Source: Candidatus Zambryskibacteria bacterium RIFCSPLOWO2_01_FULL_47_14
Lineage (GTDB): Bacteria > Patescibacteria > Paceibacteria > UBA9973 > Zambryskibacteraceae
Direction of reading: 5' to 3'
Assembly (NCBI GenBank): GCA_001824005.1
Contig: MHWG01000009.1
Location: forward strand, 1-14,915
Length of the DNA stretch: 14,915 bases
The first letter of the stretch is position 1; each line of letters opens with the position of its first letter. The notes under the pieces were generated by a model. It worked only from the letters and a program-made list of their open reading frames with translations, was not told the DNA's origin and made no database searches. Shown piece by piece: positions 1 to 5,964 of this stretch. The position numbers and the translations under genes were made by a program.

Positions 1-137
1 TCTTCCTCTTGATTGAAAAAGTCAAAGGTTCGCGCATCAATCCCAAATTCGCCAACGCCGCGAACATGATCGGCTTCGCGCTTCTCATCATCCTCATGCT
101 CGCCGTTACTTACCACGATATCGTTAAATTGTTGTGA
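1..137 (+). CDS. rseP: Site-2 (RseP-type, M50) membrane metalloprotease, C-terminal end only
   Basis: Only the last 44 codons are present; the reading frame begins at base 3 and stops with TGA at 135-137. The visible peptide has a basic segment (EKVKGSRINP) followed by one hydrophobic helix, IGFALLIILMLAVTYHDI. This is the usual C-terminus of RIP-family intramembrane zinc proteases, where the last transmembrane helix ends in a T-x-x-D-I motif. These enzymes cut membrane-anchored anti-sigma factors or signal-peptide remnants. The catalytic HExxH and the PDZ domain lie outside the window, so the call rests on the tail alone. The next gene starts 64 bases downstream, after a palindromic repeat. 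Confidence 0.7.
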   Translation, partial: FLLIEKVKGSRINPKFANAANMIGFALLIILMLAVTYHDIVKLL

Positions 138-193
138 CCTCACCCCAACCCTCTCCAAGTTAACTTGGAGAGGGTGCCAAGGGCGGGCGAGGT
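138..193 (+). repeat. Palindromic repeat element, copy 1 (intergenic)
   Basis: The core at 149-174 is a perfect 26-base palindrome: CCCTCTCCAAGTT followed by its exact reverse complement. It is flanked by imperfect outer arms, CCTCACCC (138-145) and GGGCGAGG (185-192). It starts directly after the TGA of the upstream protease gene. A second copy lies at 14408-14458 inside dusB; 21 bases (155-175) are identical in both. No T-tract follows the stem, so it is not a standard intrinsic terminator. Its right arm supplies the GAGGT at 189-193, eight bases before the next ATG, which could serve as that gene's Shine-Dalgarno sequence. Confidence 0.85.
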
Positions 194-201
194 AAAAATT
201 T

Positions 202-966
202 ATGAAAGTGAAATTATTGCACGAAGTTCGGGCGGTAAAAAGTAGAAAGGAACTCGCAAATATTATTAAAGCGCAGAGGATCAGCGAGCGGGTTTTAAGA
301 GATGTTTTGAAGAAATTAAGATCAAGTGTGACAGAACTTGCGGTCGCTAGGTTTATCACGAATGGATTTAAAAAATACGGCGCGCCGATACTTTCTTTTT
401 CTCCGATTGTTTCTTTCGGCAAAAATACAGCCAATGTGCATCACAAGCCGGGCAAGACCAAATTAAAAAGGGGCGACATAGTTATGCTCGACTTCGGCTG
501 CACGGTGAATCATTATTGCTCGGACATGACCAGGACTTTTTTCTTTGGTGAGCCGACAAAGAGGCAAAGGAAAATTTATCTGGATGTTCTCAAGGCGCAG
601 AATCGCGCGCTTGAAAAACTAGCGCAAGGGGAGAGGCGAGCGAAAGTGATTGATAAAGCGGTTCGCAATTTTCTAACCAAAAAGCATAAAGCAAAAAGCT
701 TCCCTCACGGCTTGGGCCACGGCATCGGAACTGTAATTCACGAGTGGCCCAATTTCAAACCCAAAAGCGAGGATGTTCTTCCCGTCGGTTGCGTGATGAC
801 CGTCGAGCCCGGGCTTTACTTTCCGGACTCCCGCCGACGCCAAGGCTTTGGCGGGCAAGGGGGCTTCGGAGTGCGAATCGAGGATATGATCTTAATCACC
901 AAAAAGGGCTTTAAAAATCTAACTGATTTCCCAAAAAACATTGAAAATGCTATTCTTTCTCCATGA
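202..966 (+). CDS. M24-family metallopeptidase (Xaa-Pro aminopeptidase-like, no N-terminal creatinase domain)
   Basis: The 254-residue protein is a single pita-bread peptidase domain that should remove N-terminal residues (Xaa-Pro type or methionine) in the cytoplasm. All five metal ligands are visible: D97 (MLDFG), D108 (CSDMTRT), H173 (GLGHGIG), E202 (TVEPG) and E227 (VRIED). H80/H81 and H180 match the conserved substrate-binding histidines. The GHGIG...HEWP spacing is closer to PepP/PepQ than to classical methionine aminopeptidase, but the short N-terminus resembles MetAP, so the exact substrate is uncertain. Between ligands E202 and E227 lies an extra run of about 12 residues (D209-G220, rich in R, Q and G). 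It is encoded by a palindrome at 830-855 and looks like an in-frame insertion. The start is supported by GAGGT at 189-193. The stop overlaps the ddl start by four bases (ATGA). Confidence 0.85.
   Translation: MKVKLLHEVRAVKSRKELANIIKAQRISERVLRDVLKKLRSSVTELAVARFITNGFKKYGAPILSFSPIVSFGKNTANVHHKPGKTKLKRGDIVMLDFGCTVNHYCSDMTRTFFFGEPTKRQRKIYLDVLKAQNRALEKLAQGERRAKVIDKAVRNFLTKKHKAKSFPHGLGHGIGTVIHEWPNFKPKSEDVLPVGCVMTVEPGLYFPDSRRRQGFGGQGGFGVRIEDMILITKKGFKNLTDFPKNIENAILSP
830..855 (+). repeat. Imperfect palindromic element inserted in frame in the M24 peptidase gene
   Basis: CCCGCC (830-835) pairs with GGCGGG (850-855), and inner GCC/GGC continue the stem, giving a near-palindrome of 26 bases with one internal mismatch and one wobble. 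It encodes part of a surplus R/G/Q-rich loop (about residues 209-220) located between the fourth and fifth metal ligands, where related enzymes go almost directly from YxPG to GVRIED. The frame is kept. No second copy of this palindrome was found in the window, so its status as a mobile repeat family is inferred from the protein insertion and its symmetry. Confidence 0.6.
928..956 (+). promoter_or_regulatory. Putative internal promoter for ddl (leaderless)
   Basis: TTCCCA (928-933), a 17-base spacer and TATTCT (951-956), with an extended -10 TG at 948-949. The hexamer ends six bases before the ddl ATG at 963, so transcription would begin at the start codon. It lies inside the 3' end of the M24 gene. 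The -35 is a weak match; the exact spacing and the extended -10 are the main support. Confidence 0.5.
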
Positions 967-1925
967 CAAAGAAAAAATTAAAAGTCGCGGTCATTTACGG
1001 CGGAAGGTCTCCCGAACACGAGGTTTCAATTGAATCTGCCCGTAAAGTAATTGAGGCGCTTGATAGGAAAAAATATTCCGTAGCTTCAATTAAGATACCG
1101 AAAAGTGGCAAATTTAATTACGATACTCTTAGAAAATTTGATGTAGTTTTACCGATATTGCATGGACTTCTTGGGGAAGACGGAACAATCCAAGGGCTTT
1201 TAAAACTTATAAATGTTCCCTTTGGGGGCGCAGGGGTGCTCGGTTCGGCGGTAGGGATGGATAAAGATGTGGCAAAGCGACTGCTGCGAGACGCGGAAAT
1301 TCTTGTTCCTAAATTTTTAGTTTATCGTCAAGGAGAAAAAATTTTATTTAATGAGGTCAAAGGAGCTCTCGGTACACCTATATTTATTAAACCTGCTAAT
1401 TTGGGATCTTCAGTTGGCATTCATAAAGTTAAAAATAAAAGAGAATTCGAAAGGGCAGTCAAAGATGCTTTTAAATACGACTCAAAAATTATTATCGAAG
1501 AAACTATAAACGGGAAAGAAATAGAATGCGCGGTAATTGGAAATGAAAAACCCGTTGCGTCATTTCCGGGTGAAATAATTCCCAAAGATGAGTTTTATAC
1601 TTATAAAGCCAAATACGATAATTCAGGCGGAACAGTGTATAAAATACCGGCTAGGTTGTCCGGGAAATTTACTAAAAAAATACAAAAGCTTGCGATTCGA
1701 ACCTACAAGGTGCTTTCCTGTGAGGGTATGGGGCGAGTGGATATGTTTTTAACAAAAAGCGGGAAAATATTCGTGAACGAAATAAATACCATTCCCGGAC
1801 CTGTTATGTTTCGAAGAATGTGGGAAGCAAGCGGAATGCCTTTTTCTAAAGTGTTGGATAAATTAATTAGGCTTGCGATTGAACGGTTTAATCGAGAGAA
1901 AAAATTAAAAACTACTTTTAAATAA
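963..1925 (+). CDS. ddl: D-alanine--D-alanine ligase family protein
   Basis: This ATP-grasp enzyme joins two D-alanines for the peptidoglycan stem peptide in the cytoplasm. Length (320 residues) is normal. Visible landmarks are the N-terminal GGRSPEHEVS motif (E18), the LHGLLGEDG loop (67-74), IKPANLGSSVG with S150, the omega loop FYTYKAKY with K217 and Y218, R258, and the magnesium ligands D260, E273 and N275. E18, S150 and Y218 match the Glu15-Ser150-Tyr216 triad of E. coli DdlB; a tyrosine here favours D-Ala-D-Ala over depsipeptide synthesis. The loop after NTIPG is three residues shorter than in DdlB and lacks the Ser281-Leu282 pair that binds the second D-Ala carboxylate, so the acceptor pocket may differ. 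The start overlaps the M24 stop (ATGA), and a -10-like hexamer lies six bases upstream. murI follows one base after the stop. Confidence 0.88.
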   Translation: MTKKKLKVAVIYGGRSPEHEVSIESARKVIEALDRKKYSVASIKIPKSGKFNYDTLRKFDVVLPILHGLLGEDGTIQGLLKLINVPFGGAGVLGSAVGMDKDVAKRLLRDAEILVPKFLVYRQGEKILFNEVKGALGTPIFIKPANLGSSVGIHKVKNKREFERAVKDAFKYDSKIIIEETINGKEIECAVIGNEKPVASFPGEIIPKDEFYTYKAKYDNSGGTVYKIPARLSGKFTKKIQKLAIRTYKVLSCEGMGRVDMFLTKSGKIFVNEINTIPGPVMFRRMWEASGMPFSKVLDKLIRLAIERFNREKKLKTTFK

Positions 1926-1926
1926 T

Positions 1927-2715
1927 ATGAACAGTCGGCCGATTGGAGTATTTGATTCTGGGGTGGGAGGGCTTTCCATACTTATCGAACTCGAAAAACT
2001 GCTTCCCAAAGAGAACTTTGTCTTTTTTGCGGATCAAATAAATGTGCCCTACGGAGAGAAAACAAAAAGTGAGCTTAATAAATTCATGACCGGAGTAATG
2101 AATTATTTAATTAATAAGCATGATATCAAAATGTTTGTTATCGCCTGCAATACCGCAACCTGCTACACAATAAAAGAACTCCGGAAAAAATATAAACTCC
2201 CCATCGTCGGCACCGAACCCGCGGTCAAACCCGCATCGCTCGCCACCAAAACAGGCACGATCGCGGTTATCTCCACTCCCGCGACATCAAAAAGTAAAAC
2301 AGTGGCAAGGCTTATCAGAGAGTATGGTAACGGAATAGCCATATTAAATATCGGTTGCAAGAATTTAGAAAATACCGTGGAGAAGGGGAGTCTCGATAAC
2401 CCTGAAGTCAACAAACTACTTAAAAAATATTTAAAGGAGGTAAAAAATTCCAAGACAGACCAGCTGGTCCTCGGCTGTACACATTACCCGTTTCTCCGAC
2501 CGGCGATCGTCAAAATTTTAGGACGCAGAATTAAACTAGTCGATTCAGGGAAGGCAATTGCCAAACGAACACAACATCTTTTACGAGAGAATAAAATCTC
2601 AAACCAAGGGAGAGGCAAAACTCTTTATTTTACAACCGGTGAATCCAAGAAGTTTGAGGGAGTGGCAAGTAAGCTTTTAAAACAAAGAATATTTGCAAAA
2701 AGAGTGATTTTATAA
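1927..2715 (+). CDS. murI: Glutamate racemase
   Basis: The protein interconverts L- and D-glutamate to supply D-Glu for the peptidoglycan stem, using two cysteines as acid/base. The 262 residues show the expected order: FDSGVGGLS with D10 at the N-terminus, ADQINVPYG (35-43), first catalytic cysteine C74 in ACNTAT, and second catalytic cysteine C184 in LGCTHYPFL with H186. Length is typical of bacterial MurI. The gene starts one base after the ddl stop with no Shine-Dalgarno sequence, so it is probably translated from the same mRNA; ddl and murI are consecutive steps in supplying D-amino acids to the Mur ligases. The rpmG promoter lies within its last codons. Confidence 0.95.
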   Translation: MNSRPIGVFDSGVGGLSILIELEKLLPKENFVFFADQINVPYGEKTKSELNKFMTGVMNYLINKHDIKMFVIACNTATCYTIKELRKKYKLPIVGTEPAVKPASLATKTGTIAVISTPATSKSKTVARLIREYGNGIAILNIGCKNLENTVEKGSLDNPEVNKLLKKYLKEVKNSKTDQLVLGCTHYPFLRPAIVKILGRRIKLVDSGKAIAKRTQHLLRENKISNQGRGKTLYFTTGESKKFEGVASKLLKQRIFAKRVIL

Positions 2716-2721
2716 TAGTAT
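2693..2721 (+). promoter_or_regulatory. Putative leaderless promoter for rpmG and tRNA-Trp
   Basis: TTGCAA (2693-2698), a 17-base spacer and TAGTAT (2716-2721); the ATG of rpmG follows exactly six bases later. The same -35 hexamer and geometry occur before serS. An alternative -10, TATAAT at 2711-2716, would give a leader of about five bases. Confidence 0.6.
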
Positions 2722-2727
2722 TTGATC

Positions 2728-2886
2728 ATGTCACAAGATAGATTAATAAAACTGGCTTGCGGAAATTGTAAGCGCATCAATTATTGGTCCAGTAAAAACA
2801 AGAAATTGGTGGAGAAAAAAATCGAGCTCAATAAATACTGCAAATGGTGCCGGAAAAAAACCAAGCACAAAGAGACGAAAAAGTAA
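2728..2886 (+). CDS. rpmG: 50S ribosomal protein L33
   Basis: This 52-residue basic protein is the small 50S subunit protein L33. It has the zinc-binding form: two CxxC pairs, C11-x2-C14 (ACGNC) and C38-x2-C41 (YCKWC), with RINYWSSKN between them, as in L33 of the cysteine-containing (C+) type. It ends in a lysine-rich tail. There is no Shine-Dalgarno sequence; a promoter whose -10 ends six bases before the ATG suggests a leaderless mRNA. A tRNA-Trp gene lies 16 bases downstream on the same strand and is probably co-transcribed. In many bacteria rpmG and tRNA-Trp are followed by secE and nusG; those genes are not here. Confidence 0.95.
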   Translation: MSQDRLIKLACGNCKRINYWSSKNKKLVEKKIELNKYCKWCRKKTKHKETKK

Positions 2887-2902
2887 TTTTATGCTGGTAA
2901 AA

Positions 2903-2976
2903 GGGCGATTAGTTAAGTGGTATAACTTCGGTCTCCAAAACCGATGTCGGGGGTTCGATTCCCTCATCGCCCGCCA
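2903..2976 (+). tRNA. trnW: tRNA-Trp (CCA anticodon)
   Basis: A complete cloverleaf can be folded. The acceptor stem is GGGCGAT (2903-2909) with ATCGCCC (2966-2972). The D arm uses GTT/AAC. The anticodon stem is TCGGT/ACCGA with loop CTCCAAA and anticodon CCA at 2935-2937. The T arm has the TTCGATT loop. The discriminator base is G, as expected for bacterial tRNA-Trp, and the 3' CCA is encoded (2974-2976). The dedA start codon lies 11 bases after the CCA. Confidence 0.97.
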
Positions 2977-2987
2977 ATATTAAAATA

Positions 2988-3593
2988 ATGCCTGAATTTT
3001 TGAACATCTCTGAAATACTTGCTTATGGATATATCGGCATTTTTATTGTAATTTTTTTAGAGTCGGGGATATTTTTCCCCCTGCCGGGCGACAGTCTGCT
3101 TTTTGCCGCCGGACTTTTCGCTTCAGATGGCAAAATGAACGCGTACTTTTTATTTGCTTTGGTGGTAATCGCCAGTTTTCTAGGAATACTCGCCGGTTAT
3201 CATATCGGTAGTCATCTTGAAAAGTGGCGTCATCGCGCTTTTTATAAAAAATTTGTTAAGGATGAGTATTTAAATAAAGCCAGCGAGTTCTTTTTCCGGC
3301 ACGGTAAATCAACTATTATTCTCTCTCGATTTGTTCCAATCATCCGCACTTTTGCTCCCATTGTCGCTGGGGCTGCCAAAATGGAGTATCTCGCATTTAT
3401 TCGAGCTAGTATTCTGGGCTCAATTATTTGGGCCGGCCTTTTCATCTTTGGGGGATATTTTCTGGGAAGATTTGTTCCGGAAGCAAAAGATTACATTATC
3501 TGGATCATGGCTTTGATAATCCTTTCTTCCTTTTTCCCGGGCATACCCGGATTATTCAGGAAAATTTTCAAGAAATCTCCGCCTTCTCCTTAA
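2988..3593 (+). CDS. DedA-family integral membrane protein
   Basis: This is a 201-residue polytopic inner-membrane protein of the DedA/SNARE-associated (VTT) family; members act as undecaprenyl-phosphate or phospholipid scramblases/transporters and affect membrane homeostasis. Hydrophobic segments lie at roughly 10-30, 52-72, 108-130, 136-160 and 168-186. The family signatures are present: FLESGIFFPLPGDSLL (E25, D35 in the re-entrant loop) and FFRHGKSTIILSRFVP with R104, G106, R114 and R120. The start lies 11 bases after the tRNA-Trp 3' end and has no Shine-Dalgarno sequence, so its mRNA 5' end may be made by tRNA 3' processing. Its last 26 bases overlap the convergent miaA gene. The exact substrate cannot be read from the sequence. 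Confidence 0.9.
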   Translation: MPEFLNISEILAYGYIGIFIVIFLESGIFFPLPGDSLLFAAGLFASDGKMNAYFLFALVVIASFLGILAGYHIGSHLEKWRHRAFYKKFVKDEYLNKASEFFFRHGKSTIILSRFVPIIRTFAPIVAGAAKMEYLAFIRASILGSIIWAGLFIFGGYFLGRFVPEAKDYIIWIMALIILSSFFPGIPGLFRKIFKKSPPSP

Positions 3594-4464
3594 TATAATT
3601 GAATATCTGCGGAAATTGATGCGGCCGAAACCAGCGGATTTCTTTATCGCGCTTAAACCATGTCATTTGGCGCTTAGCATAACGCCAATTTGCTTGCAAT
3701 AATTTTTCCAATAATTCTACTTCTGTAAGTTTTCCTCGGAGATATAGGGCCGTATATTTCTGATCGAATCCAAGCTCCTCAAATCTTTTCCAGGGAACAC
3801 CTCGTTCATGGAGTGCGTGAAGTTCAAGAGCCATGCCCTTTCGCAGTCTATTTCGCAGCCTCGTTTTTATCCGTTTTTTGAGAATTCTTTCTGGGAAAAG
3901 TAGTCCAATTTTTTTGAATTCATATTTTTGAGGCTCGGTTTTGATTTTTGGCACTCTTCCGAAATGTTTAGCTATTTCAATTGCCCTTATAAGCCGCACG
4001 CGATTTTTGAGATCAATAGTTTTTGCACGCTCGGGATCAATTTTTCTTAATTTTAGAGCTAAGGTCTCGGTTGGTATTCCGGCCAGGTTTCTGCGTAGTC
4101 GCGGACTAGGGGACACGTTAGGAAGAATCATACCTTTGGTGATTACGTCTACATAAAAACCTGTGCCGCCGGTAATGATGGGGGTTTTGCCTCTTTCTAG
4201 TATATTTTCTATCGCCCGAGTGGCCAATTTTTTATATTTAAAAACTGAAAAATTTTTTCGGAGATCGGCTACGTCGAGTAAATGATGAGGAATCTCTCTC
4301 ATTTCTTCTCTGGTAATCTTTCCGCTGCCGAGATCAATTCCTTTATAGATCTGCCGAGAGTCAGCAATCAGCACTTCGCCGTTAAATTTTTTCGCCACCC
4401 TCACCGCCAGATCGCTCTTGCCGGTGGAAGTTTGCCCGACAATGACAATAACCCTATTTTTCAT
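3568..4464 (-). CDS. miaA: tRNA dimethylallyltransferase
   Basis: MiaA transfers an isopentenyl group from DMAPP to N6 of A37 in tRNAs that read codons starting with U. The tRNA-Leu(CAA) and tRNA-Trp(CCA) in this window both have A36 and A37 and are likely substrates. The 298 residues show a P-loop GQTSTGKS (10-17), DSRQIY with D35, IPHHLLD (59-64), GGTGFY (99-104), and the C-terminal RYAKRQMTWF (261-270) before W278. Length is typical. It lies one base downstream of the murA stop on the same strand, without a Shine-Dalgarno sequence, so it is likely co-transcribed with murA and tRNA-Leu. Its 3' end overlaps dedA by 26 bases in the opposite direction. No miaB is present. Confidence 0.95.
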   Translation of the reverse strand: MKNRVIVIVGQTSTGKSDLAVRVAKKFNGEVLIADSRQIYKGIDLGSGKITREEMREIPHHLLDVADLRKNFSVFKYKKLATRAIENILERGKTPIITGGTGFYVDVITKGMILPNVSPSPRLRRNLAGIPTETLALKLRKIDPERAKTIDLKNRVRLIRAIEIAKHFGRVPKIKTEPQKYEFKKIGLLFPERILKKRIKTRLRNRLRKGMALELHALHERGVPWKRFEELGFDQKYTALYLRGKLTEVELLEKLLQANWRYAKRQMTWFKRDKEIRWFRPHQFPQIFNYIKEKAEIS

Positions 4465-4465
4465 T

Positions 4466-5806
4466 TTAATTTTGAGTCGTTTTTATTTTCGCTCCGATTG
4501 AGTTGAATCTCTCCGCAACGTTTTCATAGCCGCGATTGATCATATAGATATTACGAAGCATGGAAATGCCATTCCCGGCAAGCATCGCAATCATGATGAC
4601 GACCGAGGGACGAAGCGCCGGCGGACAAACCACTTGCGCCGATTTCCATTCCGTTGGTCCTTGAACAAAAACCCGATGCGGATCGGCCAAAAGAATATTA
4701 GCGTTCAAACGATTAAGTTCGGTTAAATAGATTGCCCGATTTTCATAAACCCAGTCGTGGATTAAAGTCTGTCCCTTGGCGCAAGCGGCAATCAGCCCAA
4801 AGAAAGGCAAATTATCAATATTCATTCCCGGGAAAGGTCTGGCTTCAATCTTGTCTTCCAGAGCTTTTAATTTTGAGGGTTTGATCAATATGTCCGCCAG
4901 AAGAGTATGTCCGTTTTGCGCTTTATAAGTTTTCAAAATTTTATATTTAAGTCCCATTTTTTTTAATTTATAAAGCTCCAATTCCAGGAACTCGATTGGA
5001 CAGCGGGTTATCTGAAGCTTCGAGTTGGTGACAATTGCCGCGGTAATCCACATCATTGATTCGATCGGATCTTCGCTGTTGTAGTACTCAATATCGGTAT
5101 TGATTTCCTTGACACCCTCAATCGAAATAGTAGTTGTTCCGATGCCTCCGATTTTCACTCCCAGCTTTTCCAAAAAGAAACAAATTTCCTGCACTTGATA
5201 ATTCGAACTGGCGAATTTGATAGTGGTTTTGCCCGGAACGAGCGCCGCCGCGCTGATCAGATTCTCGCTAGCGGTATCGCCGGATTCGTACATCACAATT
5301 TTTCCCGGTTTTAATCTTTTATAGCTTATAAGGTAATTCTGATTCGTAACTTTTGTCTCTACCCCCATTTCTTCCAAACCATAAATATGCGCGCTCACGG
5401 TTCTTTTTCCCAATTTACAGCCCTGGGCGTGCGGTAAATAAAATGATTTCAAGTAATGAATGAGCGGTCCGGCAATCATAATAACGCTTCTGGTTTTTAG
5501 AGCGGAGTCTTTATTGAGCTTATTCATTTTGAATTTCTCCGGAACTCTTATTTCGACGCTGTGCGGGGCGATCCATTTAATTTTTACGTCGATGCTTTGG
5601 AGCACTTCGATCATCCGAAAAACTTCCTCAATCCGAGATATTCCATGCAAAGTGGTTTTGCCACGATTTAGTAAAGAGGCGCAAAGAAGCCCGACTGAAC
5701 CGTTCTTGGATGCGTTGGTTCGAATCGTGCCGGAGAGCTTTCGACCGCCCTCAATCTCGAAATTCTCGATTTTACTGGTGTGATTTTTTTCTCCTAGCTC
5801 TTGCAT
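4466..5806 (-). CDS. murA: MurA-family UDP-GlcNAc enolpyruvyl transferase homologue
   Basis: MurA transfers enolpyruvate from PEP to UDP-GlcNAc, the first committed step of peptidoglycan synthesis. The ATG at 5806 gives 446 residues. An upstream in-frame ATG at 5884 would start inside tRNA-Leu and was rejected. Counterparts of E. coli catalytic residues are K34-N35 (K22-N23), C130 in QGCKLGKR (C115, the fosfomycin target), R135 (R120), D331 (D305) and R425 (R397). Spacing agrees: 24 residues from D331 to the ENR glutamate and 28 from A397 to R425. Two conserved positions differ: Asp369 is A397 and Asp396 is N424, and the usual PGFPTD reads PGMNID. The enzyme is therefore a divergent MurA, probably active but perhaps a paralogue with altered kinetics. 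No Shine-Dalgarno sequence precedes it; the start is nine bases after tRNA-Leu. Confidence 0.85.
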   Translation of the reverse strand: MQELGEKNHTSKIENFEIEGGRKLSGTIRTNASKNGSVGLLCASLLNRGKTTLHGISRIEEVFRMIEVLQSIDVKIKWIAPHSVEIRVPEKFKMNKLNKDSALKTRSVIMIAGPLIHYLKSFYLPHAQGCKLGKRTVSAHIYGLEEMGVETKVTNQNYLISYKRLKPGKIVMYESGDTASENLISAAALVPGKTTIKFASSNYQVQEICFFLEKLGVKIGGIGTTTISIEGVKEINTDIEYYNSEDPIESMMWITAAIVTNSKLQITRCPIEFLELELYKLKKMGLKYKILKTYKAQNGHTLLADILIKPSKLKALEDKIEARPFPGMNIDNLPFFGLIAACAKGQTLIHDWVYENRAIYLTELNRLNANILLADPHRVFVQGPTEWKSAQVVCPPALRPSVVIMIAMLAGNGISMLRNIYMINRGYENVAERFNSIGAKIKTTQN

Positions 5807-5815
5807 AAAAATAAG

Positions 5816-5898
5816 TGCCGAGGGAGGGAGTTGAACCCTCATGATCTTGCGATCGATGGATTTTGAGTCCATTGCGTCTGCCATTCCGCCACCTCGGC
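5816..5898 (-). tRNA. trnL: tRNA-Leu (CAA anticodon)
   Basis: On the minus strand the 83-base gene has acceptor stem GCCGAGG/CCTCGGC, the typical leucine D-arm start (TGGCGGAATGGCAGACGC), anticodon stem ATGGA/TCCAT with loop CTCAAAA (anticodon CAA at 5865-5863), a long variable arm, and a TTCAACT T-loop. The discriminator is A. The 3' CCA is not encoded (CTT follows), unlike tRNA-Trp nearby, so a CCA-adding enzyme is needed. A possible -10 (TATTCT, 5918-5913) lies upstream in the short gap shared with the parB promoter; its -35 is unclear. murA starts nine bases downstream. Confidence 0.96.
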
Positions 5899-5929
5899 AA
5901 GGCGGGCGTTTGAGAATACTACTTTAATT

Positions 5930-5958
5930 TTTCATAAAAATCAATATTGTGCTAAAAT
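5930..5958 (+). promoter_or_regulatory. Putative leaderless promoter for parB
   Basis: TTTCAT (5930-5935), 17 bases, then TAAAAT (5953-5958) with an extended -10 TG at 5950-5951. The ATG follows after exactly six bases, and there is no Shine-Dalgarno sequence. It shares the 66-base gap (5899-5964) with the divergent tRNA-Leu gene. Confidence 0.6.
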
Positions 5959-5964
5959 AAATCA

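Noticed and set aside
149..174. The perfect palindrome as an intrinsic terminator for the upstream protease gene
   Set aside because: No run of T follows the stem on either strand, and an in-frame copy lies in the middle of dusB, where termination would be harmful.
1590..1640. Ddl as a vancomycin-resistance (D-Ala-D-Lac) ligase
   Set aside because: The omega loop has the K217-Y218 pair typical of D-Ala-D-Ala ligases, and no vanH or vanX-like gene is nearby.
2743..2967. Minus-strand open frame across rpmG and tRNA-Trp
   Set aside because: It covers a clear L33 gene and a complete tRNA on the other strand, has no family resemblance and is a shadow frame.
4800..4835. Loss of the catalytic Asp305 in MurA
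   Set aside because: Ungapped alignment from the ENR motif places D331 exactly at the Asp305 position; only the residues before it are changed.
5807..5884. Longer MurA with a start at 5884 (26 extra N-terminal residues)
   Set aside because: That stretch lies almost wholly within the tRNA-Leu gene on the same strand, and the extra residues do not resemble MurA; the ATG at 5806 fits the family.
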